From Diospyros lotus (taxonomy: Eukaryota; Streptophyta; Magnoliopsida; Ericales; Ebenaceae), in contig NC_068346.1 in assembly GCF_014633365.1 (NCBI RefSeq), positions 11,987,030-12,051,029 of the forward strand: a DNA stretch of 64,000 nucleotides, written 5' to 3'. Of this stretch, positions 1-10,626 are shown piece after piece (position 1 is the stretch's first letter; each line of letters starts with the position of its first letter). Made by a program: the position numbers and the translations under genes. The notes under the pieces are model-generated. The model was not told the origin of the DNA. It saw only the letters and a program-made list of their open reading frames with translations, and searched no databases.

Positions 1-182
1 CGAAGCTCCACTATCAACAACCCAACTAGTCTCATGGGATGCTAAATTTATCAAATTCTCACCACGAACAATAACAAGATCACTAAAATAAATGGAGGCA
101 ACATAATCATTATTTTCGTGATCCTTATCTTGCTTCTAATTGGCATTTTTTTTTTTTTTGTCTCGCTTATATTGGAAACACT
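1..182 (-). pseudogene. Ty1/copia gag C-terminus and start of protease (fragment)
   Basis: Read on the minus strand, this stretch encodes a lysine-rich linker followed by the copia protease signature W-V-V-D-S-G-A-S at the window edge, just upstream of which lies the conserved serine/asparagine-rich approach typical of copia polyproteins. The family role is gag processing by an aspartic protease. The reading runs off the left end of the window. On the right it stops at the ACT duplication of the CACTA element; the same gag resumes on the other side, at 14690. Joining across the transposon and one ACT copy restores the spacing of a CCHC zinc knuckle, which is strong evidence that both halves are one gene. 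A T-run (minus A-run) near 150 probably shifts the frame. It is an old, non-functional copy. Confidence 0.8.
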
Positions 183-672
183 CATTACAAGAAGTATGAC
201 ATTTGCCTACATTTTTTTCAGCTACATTTATGAAAATGTAGCTAATAATTCAAATTTTGCTACGTTTTTAAGTTAACGTAGCTAAATCTTTCAAATATTG
301 GAGGCAAAACTTTATATGATGAAAAATTTTTATTAGCTACATTTTAAAACGTCGCCAATACCTAAATGATAAGGCAACATTTAGAAAATCATAGGTAATT
401 CTAGAGCGACCAACCAATAACGTAGCTAATTTTATCATTAGTATTAGCTAAGTTTCTTAAAACATAGCCTATACTTTCATATGAATTACCTACGGTTTGA
501 TTTTTCTTTTAGCTACATTTTAGAAAATGTAGGTATAGTCACTTTGATTGATTTGCTCTTTTTTTTAGCTACATTTTTCAAAATATAGCCAATAGTCAGT
601 TTTATTTTTTATTTTTTTAGAGGAAAGATGGGCAAGAGCATTGAAAATAAGATGCAAGCTTTGCTCTTTTTT
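183..672. repeat. CACTA left subterminal repeat array
   Basis: About a dozen imperfect copies of a GCTACRTTTT / AAAAYGTAGC motif occur in direct and inverted orientation, with AT-rich spacers. The array continues at 3526-3800, beyond an LTR insertion. The same motif fills the right end (14120-14640). In this superfamily such arrays bind the element's own transposase-associated protein; that role is inferred from family knowledge. Confidence 0.85.
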
Positions 673-3525
673 TGTAACACCCGGTGTAATCGGTGTTAAG
701 AGAATGAGAATGGAAGTGAGAAAGTTCCAAAAATGCCCTTGGTAATGTGAAAGATTTTGAGAATGATAGTGCCCCTATGAGAGAGGGGTATTTTGGTAAT
801 TTGGATAGTAAAGTCCAATAAAGGGTATTTTGATAAATTAAAAATAATTCCTATGTGGAATTAGGTGTGTAAGTGAATAAAATCCCAATTTGGTATTTAT
901 GTGGAGATATATGGGATTAATAAATTCTCAAAGGGTATTTTGGGAATTTTGGAATTTAATTCCATAGAGGAATTTAATTATGGAATATTGGAAAAATGGT
1001 GGATATTTTATTATTTATGAAAATAATTATATTTTTCCCTAAATTGGTGGATAATTGTGGTGATACCACATGGATGGTGGAGATGGAAGCTTGGAAGCCA
1101 AGTTTATGTCTTAGAGTGACACTTGGCAAAGTCTTGATCAAGTATAAATGAAGAGATTAAATTAAATACAAAAGAAATTAGTTTAGTCTTTCAAGCATTT
1201 AATGTAGAGTATGATTATGGAGAATTAAATAAATCCAAAGGAAAATGGGAAATTAGTCTCCCATTAATGATGAAAAATTGTGGGATTTATTAAATGGGAA
1301 ATAAATGTTTTATGTCTCTCAAATGTGATGGGGTGAAAATAGTCCCATTAATTTAAATGGGAAAGAAATCAAAAATTGGAAGGATGAGATTGATTCTTGA
1401 AATTAGAAATGGATCCAATGGCTAATAATAAGTCTTGGAAGTGGGCAAGGATTGCCAAATGGGATTCAAGAATCCAAAGGAAAATGAAGGAATGGTAGAG
1501 ATTGTTTGGTTTAAGGAAATCAAAGGCTAGGATTAAATCCTAGCAAAGCACTTGGATTGTGCTTGTTCCAAGGGTGAGATCTTCTCTTGAAAAGTAAGTA
1601 AAAAAAAAAATATAATGGATGAGATTAAAAGCCTCCAAAGCACATGGATTGTGCTTGTTATGGAAGGCTAGGATTTCCTCTCCAAAAGAGAAGAGAATGG
1701 AGGGTGGAGATGAAGTCTTGCATTTAAAATATCAAGACTAGGAAATTAATTCAAAAAGAAAGGAAAGGAAGTGGAAGAAGTATATAAAGGGAAAGAGAGC
1801 AATTGTCTCAAATTTTGCCATTTGAGAGAAAGAAAGTAAGAGAAAGTGAGAGGCTTTCTAATGAGAGGAAAGGAGAAGAAAAAGGGAAGAGAAGGAAGAA
1901 AGAAAATGAAGAAGTGCTAAGGTAAGGGTTCTTCCTAATCTAGTGATCTTTTATTTCTCTTAAATGATAGCTAAGTCTCCTTAAAATTTTTTCTTTAAGG
2001 GTCTCTTGAGGAGAAGAGATGGTATTGAATCTAGGAGGTTCTTGAAGCTTCAAATAATGAAAAGAGGTAAGGGATAACCCCAAGTGGTGGGGGTTTTGCT
2101 TGCATATGTACATGTTTTTAATGAGTTGCATGTAATGGTCTTATTGCGTGTTTTTGTGTTCTAGTGGACCTATGGCCATAAGGAGGACTAGTGATGAGAG
2201 AGGGGTTGGTTGGTGTCTTAACCTAAGTGGTTATGAGGGCATGGAGGACTACCCATTATATGCATTGCATTTGCATTACATGTTCATATTCTCATGTTTC
2301 ATATACATTTGCATAGCACCCTTACTGAGCATTGGCTCATAAGGTCCTTTGACCTCTATGTAGGTAGAGAATCATCTAAGGGAAAAGGAGTTTTGCAAGG
2401 TTGAAGGTAATGAAGAAAAGAGAAATGCATGTGAAGTGTATGTATTTTGTGGATTTAGTGGTTGATATTGTATTTATTTTATTAAATATGTAATGAATGC
2501 TTAATGTGGGTGAAAAGTGGCAAACTTGAATGTTTTGGAAGCCATTTGTAGTGCAAAAGCATTCTGGAAAATTTGAGTTTAAAAAGAAAAAAATATATTT
2601 TTTTTTTGAAAAAAAAAAGGATGAGGCAGTGTGCTGGCCCAGAGGGGGTGTGCCTGGGCGCGGCCGTGTGCCAACATGCACACGCGCGCCCGTGCACAGC
2701 ATGGGACCAACGCGCGTGCGGCCCGCACTAGGGGGCACGGCTGGCTGCCGCACGCCCCCTCCCTTGCTGCTATTGGTTTTTTATTTTTAATTTTATTTTG
2801 TTTTCTGTTTATTTAAATATATTATGTTATTTTGGAAATTCTGAAATAATTTATGTTTAAATAAATAAATAAAGAAGTATTTTAGCCTCCAAATTAATTA
2901 TTAAATTAATATAAATTTGAGGAAATTGGGGGAAATTTTCTATATTTTGGAAATTAAATAATGGAGTATTTTCCTTAAATTTTGAAATGGATGAGGATGC
3001 CTTGAGGTTTGTATTTCAAAAATTAATTTCCTAACGGTTGGAAAATTATGGTATTTTGAAATAATTAAAGGGAAAATCAATGGAGATTTAATGAGGAAAA
3101 TTTATTTAAATTTTTCTAAAAAAATATTAATCCAAATATTTTTCAAAGGAATTGGAATTGAGATAAATGGGTTAATGGTTGGGGCAAAGAAAAGAAAAAT
3201 CATTTTCTTATAATTAAGGCGTTATGCCATAATTTATTTGAAGCTGGTGAGTTAGCTTATTTCTTTCGATCCTGGAAAGTCATCCTTAGCTCTTCATTAA
3301 AGAGCTTGAGAAGGGGTGACACTTGTGAGGTTTCGGGTTTTATTTTCGCGGGGTCGTTTTGATAATTCTCGGACCCTTGAGTGGAGTGAAGAGAGGGCAA
3401 AGCCTAGTTCCCCACCTAGATCGTTTCCCGTTGAAGCGTAGCCGTCTCTTCATCTTTGCTCTAGCGTGTGAATAGTAAGTTAGCTATTCGTGAGTAACAC
3501 CCGTATGTGGGAGTGGGGCGTTACA
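673..3525 (+). mobile_element. Solo LTR (Ty3/gypsy-like) inside CACTA subterminal region
   Basis: The 2853-bp unit begins TGTAACACCCGG and ends GGGGCGTTACA, with short inverted termini TGTAAC/GTTACA and a 5-bp flank TTTTT on each side (668-672, 3526-3530). The duplication falls in a T-run, so it is weaker evidence than the others. Subterminal CACTA repeats on both sides are continuous when the unit is removed. No primer site, polypurine tract or coding sequence is present, so this is an LTR left by recombination. It contains a TATA box at 1781-1788, a purine-rich leader and a GC-rich block at 2630-2760. Confidence 0.8.
1781..1788 (+). promoter_or_regulatory. Putative LTR TATA box
   Basis: TATATAAAGG lies in the solo LTR, followed by an AG-rich leader (1790-1925) and a possible splice-donor-like AAGGTAAGG near 1918. 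This is the layout of an LTR promoter; activity is not shown. Confidence 0.5.
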
Positions 3526-3830
3526 TTTTTTTAGCTATATTTTTTAAAACGTGGCTAATAGTCTACATTTAGCTATGGTTTTTTGCATAATGTAGCAAAT
3601 AGTTCTATTGTCTTTTTTTTTTTAAGAGAAGATGGGCAGGATGGTTAAAATTAAAATGTTAGCTACGTTTTTTAAAATATAGATAAAAATTATTAATATT
3701 AGTATTAGATGCAATTCTTGAAATGTAGCCTATACTTTCATAACTAATAGTCTACATTTTGTTACGTTTTTCACATAATGTCGCTAATAGGTCTATTAGA
3801 CTATTAAACTCAATTTATTCTTCAATTGAA
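3526..3830. repeat. CACTA left subterminal array, continuation
   Basis: More copies of the TAGCTAC-type motif follow the solo LTR. One stretch (about 3615-3660, with AGATGGGCA) resembles 615-660, so part of the array is internally duplicated. From 3830 to 4265 the sequence is AT-rich with no recognisable gene. Confidence 0.7.
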
Positions 3831-4265
3831 AAAAAAAAAATCCAAAGAGCCAATTATATTTAGACTCTTTAGAGTCTCTCAAATTAAAGAGCCTCTCGCA
3901 AGGTCCCATCAAGATAACTATAATCTTGTATTTAAAGTACTATTGTTTCTCTCCTTAGTCTTTATGCATGAGTTTAGTTTATATTTGTGGATTTTATGCA
4001 TATTGAACTAGGAAAATCAACAAAAATAAACTGAGAGATCTCTATATTATTTTTGTGTTCAAATTGAGAAATGTCTCTATTTTCATATTTTATTTTTGTG
4101 TTCATTTATATTGTTTTTGAAATTGAGACCAAACATTAATCGTAGTGATCGGTGTTTGGTCTTATGGGCATAGATTTCGCATACAGTATCCGTTTTCATC
4201 CCATAATATATGCTTTTGGGATAGCTCGATGAGCCAGATTGAACCAGTAACTTTGCCGTTACTGA

Positions 4266-4412
4266 TGTCGTGTTTTAGCCATTTTAAATTACCTTTTATG
4301 ATTATTTATTATTTCTTTATTTTACGTTTGGGTTATGCTTTTGTTTTGGGCCTATTCTGTAAGGCCCGATCTGTTTAGAGTATGTAGCTTGTTAGGGCAT
4401 CGTATTTAAACA
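4266..4412 (+). repeat. 147-bp direct repeat, left copy
   Basis: This unit and 6656-6802 are both exactly 147 bp and match at 134 positions by my count (about 91%). Both begin TGTCGTGT and end in AACA, so they have LTR-like TG...CA ends. No primer-binding site follows the left copy. The pair brackets a gypsy fragment and an LBD29-like pseudogene. They may be short terminal repeats of a TRIM-like element or a simple segmental duplication. Confidence 0.8.
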
Positions 4413-4705
4413 CTTTGAATGGAATGAGGCCTATGAGAATTGTTTCCAAGAATTGAAGAAGAAGTTGACTTCAACTTTGGTGTTAGCCAATTCGAGGAGT
4501 GGAGAGAAATTTACCATTTATAGTGAGAATAAAATGCATAGGATTAGGCTGTGTTTTGATGTAGGATGGGCGTGTTAATGCCTATGCCTCTAGACAACTG
4601 AAGAAGCATGAGATGAACTACTCTACGCATGATTTGGAACTAATAGCAATGGTCTTTGCACTTAAAATTTGGAGGCATTACCTGTATGGGGAGAAGATGG
4701 AGGTT
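4413..4705 (+). pseudogene. Ty3/gypsy RT-RNase H fragment
   Basis: The conceptual translation begins F-E-W-N-E-A and continues with F-Q-E-L-K-K-K-L, a conserved stretch at the RT/RNase H boundary of plant gypsy polyproteins. After frame changes it reaches the region matching Y-A-S-R-Q-L-K, H-D-L-E-L and I-W-R-H-Y-L-Y-G. The homologous intact segment in this window is at about 60075-60345. The catalytic aspartate motif is degraded and there are several frameshifts. The fragment starts directly after the left 147-bp repeat, so that junction may be a template-switch or recombination point. Confidence 0.8.
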
Positions 4706-5796
4706 TTAGATTATTTAAATTATTTTATGAGTTATTATAATCTAAAATTATTTTATTTTTATCAATCAAATAATTATTAATATTTTTTCATAAATTATTT
4801 TATTTATATTTAATAACTAAACATTTCAACAAAAAAAAAAATATAAAAAAGCTAAAAAGACAATGACAGGAGATGCCCCACATCTTTCCCCTACCAAATC
4901 CTCAAATCCATATTCCCTTCATCTTCCTCCCACATACTTCAACCTTCACTGACCGCAACCCATCACCACTATTGCCAGGTCTTTCTTGCCTCAACGTTGC
5001 CGTGTCTTTCTTGCCTCAACGTTGCCACCCCTAGCACGATCGTAACCTCATCACCATCTTTGCTAAATCACCTCCGCTGCTTCCTTGTTGAGCTCGATCG
5101 CAGCCTCCTCGCTACTTCTGTTGAACCGCGTCCTTGCTACCTCAAAGGCAAGTTTATGATTTGAACAAAAAACTATATATGTATTGACGACAAAATGGGT
5201 TAAGTTTCTTTCCTAGATCCACGTCGTCGTCTGTTCTCTCTCTCACCCTTCATCTCTTTGTTCTCTCTCTCACCCTTCATCTCTCTGTTCTCTCTCTCAC
5301 TCTTTGTCTCTTGAAACCCATCTCTCTCATTTGTCATCTCCCTCGTTCATTGTCGCCTCTCCGTCGTCCCTCCGATCAAATCTATAGTAGATCTTCGATT
5401 GTGTTGTCCACGCCTTTTAGAGCGATTGTCAGCCTCCTTCCTCACTTCAAAACCCTCCTCACTTTTCTCTCATTCGAACCCTCTCGGCATCCATCTTCCT
5501 CAAATCTCTTCATCTTCGGCTGCCGTCGTCGTTGCGACCTTCAGATCCATACCATCCGATGACTACCTTCTAGATTGCGGCCTCTGTTGTCGCCTCCCAT
5601 ATCTGTGCCTTCTACGGCTATTGTTGCTGCCCAGATCCTCGCCAACAACTGCTATTATTATTGCCCAGATCCCCGCCCACAATCATTGTTGCTGTCGCCC
5701 AGATCCCCGCCCGCCACCACTATTGCCGCCGCTTAGACCCGCATCGACCGTCGCTCCCACCAATCGGATCCATGTGTCCAAAACAATTAGAAGATC
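4706..5796 (+). other. CT-rich leader-like region with short tandem repeats
   Basis: AT-rich to 4860, then C/T-rich. It contains a 25-bp unit repeated twice at about 4976-5027 (TCTTTCTTGCCTCAACGTTG) and about three copies of a 26-28 bp GTTCTCTCTCTCAC unit at 5232-5312. Open frames here are low-complexity and resemble no protein I know. It could be the 5' leader of the LOB-domain copy that follows, or the leader of the CACTA gene. Confidence 0.5.
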
Positions 5797-6400
5797 ATGC
5801 CAGGATCCTGTTCTCCATGTGGTGCCTGCAAATTCTTGAGAAGAAAATGTACCCAATGGTGCGTCTTTGGCCCTTACTTCTGCCATGAAGAAGGACCTAC
5901 TCATTTTGCAGCCATCCATAAGGTTTTTGGTGCCAGTAATGCCTCCAAGCTCCTGGCCCAGCTTCCGGTAAGTGATTGTTATTGGGTTGTCGTTACACTT
6001 GCGTATGAAGTTCAAGTTAGACTTCAAGATCCCAATTACGATTGTGTATCCTATATTTTTTTCCCTCCAACAGCAAGTTGTCAATCTGCAAGTTCATCTA
6101 GCTTTATTGCATGAACTACTATTTGCAAACTCTTATGCAAACCCTTAAGATGTTCCAAATTGGTTTCACCACAAACTAATTCAAACCCTATTCCAGAACA
6201 GCATCTGAGCTTTGCCGATAATTTTGGACACATCCCATATTGTGAAAATGGATCATTACTCGCGGATGATCTAAACCTTATCTGGAGCTTTGAAAACCCA
6301 ATCTTTCCAGAAGAAAATGTCTCGTTTCCTTATTTCGAAGAGGTTAATTATCAACATTACCCCGTTGAAACTAGCTGCAACTAGTGGCCATTCCGAGGCA
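5797..6400 (+). pseudogene. LOB-domain (LBD29/LBD16-like) transcription factor pseudogene
   Basis: The frame from the ATG at 5797 encodes a LOB domain: zinc-binding C-X2-C-X6-C-X3-C block (C-G-A-C...K-C-T-Q-W-C), then the GAS block ([17 protein letters not shown]) and the D-P-x-Y-x-C-V-S segment. Such proteins are plant-specific DNA-binding regulators of lateral-organ and root development. The F-C-H-E-x-G and [16 protein letters not shown] wording is closest to LBD29/LBD16-type members as I remember them. An extra T in a T-run near 6055-6062 shifts the frame; the leucine-rich coiled coil (L-Q-Q-Q-V-V-N-L-Q) continues in the next frame to about 6147, and C-terminal-like sequence returns at 6160-6384. 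Conserved residues after L-P-x-S-D are also changed. The LOB domain reads without an intron. It lies between the 147-bp repeats inside the CACTA element, so it is a captured, dead copy. Confidence 0.85.
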
Positions 6401-6655
6401 ATGTCGATGAACTTGGATCTGTCGTATTCGGCAAACATCATCAGCACTAAGGTTGGAATGGTTATTGTTTTGTGGATTCTGTAATGATACTGTACCCCTT
6501 GAATATTCTATGATTGCTTTAGATGTTGTGTAACCTTGAATTTGTGATTGGAATGGGTAGCGCGTAATTCCATGATGGGTATGACGTATTATTTTTAGTA
6601 CTTAACATTGCATCTATATTTTCAGTACTCTTTGAAAGATGGCCCACGATGGGTA
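6401..6655 (+). other. Spacer after LOB-domain pseudogene
   Basis: May be the former 3' untranslated region of the LOB-domain copy. I see no other coding or repeat signal. Confidence 0.4.
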
Positions 6656-6802
6656 TGTCGTGTATTAGCCATTTTAAATTGTCTTTTATGATTATTTATG
6701 ATTTCTTTATTTTACGTTTGGGTTATACTTTTGTTTTGGGCCTATTCTGTAAGGCCTGATTTGTTTAAAGTCTGTAGCCCGTTAGGGCATCATATTTGAA
6801 CA
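6656..6802 (+). repeat. 147-bp direct repeat, right copy
   Basis: Right partner of 4266-4412, same length, about 91% identical, TGTCGTGT...GAACA. The flanks of the two copies do not form a clear 5-bp duplication (ACTGA versus CTTTT). Confidence 0.8.
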
Positions 6803-7297
6803 CTTTTTCTTTCATTGTTTACCCCTAACATTGGTGATTATGTTATTTCTTTGTTATCTCTTTGTTATAAAAATGATACTAGAATGTTGTTGATAGAAGG
6901 TATGCTGAATTTGTCATCTCTAAATTCTCTTCATTGGAAATTTTTTACTTTCAATTTTAAGATGTAATCCAGTATCCTGGTCTGCATTTTAATTTTTTTA
7001 AGTCTATATACATGTTTTTATAGATAGCATTTATATTTAGAGCTTGTGGGAATTAATTTTTCGTATAGATTATAGAACTATTTATTGCAAGTTAATTTTT
7101 GTCAAGCATGAGTGATTAAATGTGTTTTCACTTTTACTCTCTTTGTATATAAAATGTGTTTGTTTATAGAGAATTCCAATAGATAGTGAAGAAGCATGTT
7201 TATGATATTTAGGCATGTTTCTATTAAACTGAAGTGTATGCATTTTATGTTTATTATTTTGATAATTTTTTTGATCTCACCTTGAATAAAGATTTGT
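6803..7297 (+). other. AT-rich CACTA interior, no gene seen
   Basis: This sequence lies between the right 147-bp repeat and the first transposase segment. It is AT-rich and I recognise no coding sequence. It is probably leader or intron of the CACTA transposase gene. Confidence 0.4.
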
Positions 7298-7453
7298 ATG
7301 TGTGTGTGTACATATAACCACATAGACAAGACTTGGATGACTATGAAAAAATGGTCGACTCAATATGTAGAAGACGTGGAGATGTTTATGAAATTTCTAA
7401 AAGATCATATAGGTTCAGAATGTGATGTTCGATGCCCATGTGTGGATTGTCTA
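7298..7453 (+). pseudogene. CACTA transposase, N-terminal transposase-associated domain (part 1)
   Basis: The translation contains D-K-T-W-M and the zinc-binding-like block R-C-P-C-V-D-C, the hallmark of the transposase-associated domain that opens Tnp2-type CACTA transposases. Family members usually start M-D-K-S-W; here the codon before D-K is ATA (7322-7324), so the original start has probably been lost. The frame is cut at 7454 by a minus-strand solo LTR and resumes at 10159 in the expected order. The enzyme would cut and rejoin the element's ends in the nucleus; this copy is dead. Confidence 0.85.
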
Positions 7454-10153
7454 TGTAATGGCCCGCCTTCCAGAGCCCCCGTGCACCAAGAGGATCCGTG
7501 AGTGGGTCATTACTAAAATGATATCGAACAATAACACAATTACTCCTCCCACACAACCCTTATTAAAATTTTAATCTTTCTTTATTATATAATCTCTTAA
7601 TCATCTTTACATAACCATTCACCACTTGGGCCCACCTGGGCTTACATAACATACACTTGACTCAAAAACATAGAAGTATTACTCTGACCCAAACACACGC
7701 CACCCAGGATCTAGTCTCGAGAGAACTATGCACTTGCTATCATGACTCGATGATCTGGACCCAACTTTGCCGAGCGTACCTGCGATCTCAGGATATTCTT
7801 ACCTGGAATGATGGAAAGCAAATGTGAGTCGCGAGACTCAGCAAGCTCTAGAAAGAAAGGTTGTAGGGTACAGACAAGACTCTTCCCATAACATCCCATG
7901 CAATTCATGCCAATGCAATGTCATGTCATGCCATGCCCAATACCTGCCTTATTTTCATATGCATAAACATATAATAAACATCACATAAATGGTCCTTGGG
8001 GCCCACATCAAACACACATTGGCACCCAAGTCCCACATACAAACCTATTGGCAGCCTTCTATAGGCTACCATTCTATTTCCCTTACACGTTCATTTCCCT
8101 ATCACTATCGTCTTATCCTGCCGTTACCGTGGGACTCTAACCCCCAGTCTTGTTGTTGCTGTGGGACTCTAACCCTCGGTCTTACTATGGACCACACCAC
8201 CGTGGGTCTCATTCCCAAGGTCTTACCGTGGCCACGTCTACCACCCATACTCAACACTTAAAACCGCACATTCTCACCATGCAGTGCAATAATTAGGAAA
8301 TGCAACGGCTTTTGCAGCATAAACGTGATGACAAGGCCCCCATAAACCAAGCATCAGGCCATGCTACACCCACATAAGAATTCACACATGCAATATGCCT
8401 CTAAATGCACCGGCTCACCTAAAGAACCCAGGTTAGCTCTTAGACCAATCGAGTCATGCAGATGCTCACACATCCCATCACACACAAAGCATGTTCCCAA
8501 GTGAATGCAACACAGTCCCTATGTAGCACACACTTCATGATATGCACAAACAAAAGCGGGAATCTGACAGTATTCTGCCCGTCTAGCGCTTATCATAACA
8601 GCCGATGACTAGAGCCCATACATCCAGCCATCAACTGCCACGACCCACAATCGACAGTCAGTGGCTTTGTACCCCATACCCTTAAACACCCATAGACGAC
8701 ATAAACTCCATTATAACTTTCACGTTCTCATCTCTTCCCATATATAGGAAACCATCTCCACATTCATAATAAATTATTAATATAACTCCATAATTTTGAC
8801 TATAGTCACTTTCTAAGAACCTAGCCCAATGGGATCGGCATCATTCCCATAAGAAGCGGAGTAGTACGAAGCTCCGTGACGGTCGAAATGAAAGACACCA
8901 AGACATCACTACTTAGTTCATTCCATTAACAATAAACCCATTAATAAAATAAAAGTCATAAAGTGGTTACTACGTAGACTATTATTATTTATGCGTAGAA
9001 TCGAGTCACAGTGAGGGAGGGAATAAAATACGAAAAACCCCAATGACTTTCACGGGAAATAAAGAACATGAGGAGAGAGTTAGGAGCTTACCTGGAAACG
9101 GCTAATTCCTGCCTCTTTTGTGCTCCCAATGCGAAGTAAAACGTTTTACTGCGTTTAATAAAACCATTGCTTAAATTAATTAAATCTAACCGGATAAAAT
9201 TTATAATTTAATTATATAACGCTTCTACTAATTTTTACCCACGTACCTAATCACTTTTCACGTCGAAATAATCCCAAACCCCTTTATTTTTCCTATATTT
9301 TTCCTTATTTCTTTCCTTTTATTTTCTTTATTTTCTTTTCTTTTCTTTTCTTTCTTCTCCTTCCTTTCTTCTCCCACACGCACGCTCCTGTTCATCTTCT
9401 TCCTCGCGCGTCCGGGCAGCCTGCAACCACGCATGGCCGCGATCGGCCTTCGCCATCCGGCCCTCCGCTAGCTGCCGTGCTTGCCTCTGGCCATCGCCAG
9501 CCTCCACCAACGGTCGCACGACCATCGCCAACTATCGTCACCCTAGGCTCGCCTCCTCTACGCTGCAACTGCCGGCTACCATGGCTGAACCCCGAGCTCC
9601 TAGCCGCCACAGCTGCTTCTACCTTTCGCCACGAGCACCTCGCCGGCCTCTGCGTGCGCACTCGCTGCTTGCTGGTTCACTATCACTGCTGCCGCCTCAG
9701 GACACTACCACCAGCCATGGCCGCTGTTACCTCCGCCACTACAACTGGCCAGAAATCGGCCTCCGTCTCTCTCTCAATCTCGATCTCTCCCTCCCTCCCT
9801 CAATCTCTCAGCTCCTTGCTCTCTCTCTCGAGCTCCCCCTCTATCTCCTTTGCTTCACCCATTTTTTTTTATTTCAATTAACTGCTTCAAACTTGGCCTT
9901 CAAGCCATTCACACGCACCACATATATATACATATATATAATTAATTTAATTTCATTTAAGTTAATTTGATTTACTTTTCTATTATTAATATGATTATTG
10001 TTATTATCTTTATTATTATTTATTTTACCATTATTATGGTTTCTATTATTATTGGTATTATTTTTACTATTATTTGGTTACCTTAATTCCTCAAATATTC
10101 AATACGGACCTCAAATATCTTAATTATAGTCTCCAAAATTTTGAGATGCTACA
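7454..10153 (-). mobile_element. Solo LTR (Ty3/gypsy Tekay-like), inserted in transposase gene
   Basis: On the minus strand the 2700-bp unit starts TGTAGCATCTC and ends GGGCCATTACA. Flanks are GTCTA (7449-7453) and ATCTA (10154-10158), a 5-bp duplication with one later change. Removing it and one flank joins two halves of the transposase-associated domain in frame, which fixes the borders. It carries the module GCTGAGTCTCGCGACTCA with a downstream CAGGTAAG-type site (7801-7846, minus strand), shared with the young gypsy element at 55662. Open frames in the GC-rich part (about 9330-9880) are low-complexity and not genes. Confidence 0.9.
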
Positions 10154-10626
10154 ATCTAAATATTTACAATCCAAGTCAACCTGTGGTGTATAATCACCTA
10201 CTAATTCGAGGCATAGGCAAGTTCTATACTCGATGGATTTATCATGGTGAGTGCTCTAAGTATAGAAGTGCAAGTATGTCTCATGTTGGCAATGGAGTAG
10301 ATGATGATGGTGTCTGCAATGATGAGGAAGATGATAGCATTCATGAAATATTAGGTGATTTGGGAAATTACATGGAGACCATAAATGAAAATAATAATGT
10401 TAATGATAATATTCCTCAAGTTTTACAAGCAAGTTTTGGAAGATCTTAAAAGAAGCTCAAGAATTATATCCGGGTTGTTCAAAATTCTCTCTTTTGCCTT
10501 TAGTTGTGAAGTTGCTCCATTTGAAGGTGTATAATAGATGGACCAACAAATTTGTTGACATGTTGTTAAAATTGTTGAAAAAAGTACTTCCCGATGGTGA
10601 AAAATGCATTCATGCGCCATCCTACT
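10154..10626 (+). pseudogene. CACTA transposase, part 2 (end of associated domain and Tnp2 start)
   Basis: Coding resumes with Y-N-H-L-L-I-R-G-I-G and Y-T-R-W-I-Y-H-G-E, the second half of the transposase-associated domain, then an acidic linker (D-D-D...N-D-E-E-D-D). A stop at about 10447 marks a frameshift; the next frame gives L-Y-P-G-C-S-K-F-S-L-L and K-V-Y-N-R-W-T-N-K, the start of the Tnp2 domain. Just before 10627 the sequence jumps directly to a motif (M-R-H-P) that normally lies far downstream, so more than 100 codons are already missing. The segment ends at a plus-strand solo LTR. Confidence 0.85.

Noticed and set aside
5947..5985. Intron in the LBD29-like copy at the GTAAGT after L-P
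   Set aside because: LOB-domain homology continues straight through those bases as V-S-D, so no intron is needed there.
9477..9970. Open frames of 129-134 codons
   Set aside because: They lie in a GC- and CT-rich part of a minus-strand solo LTR, with no domain and no splice logic.
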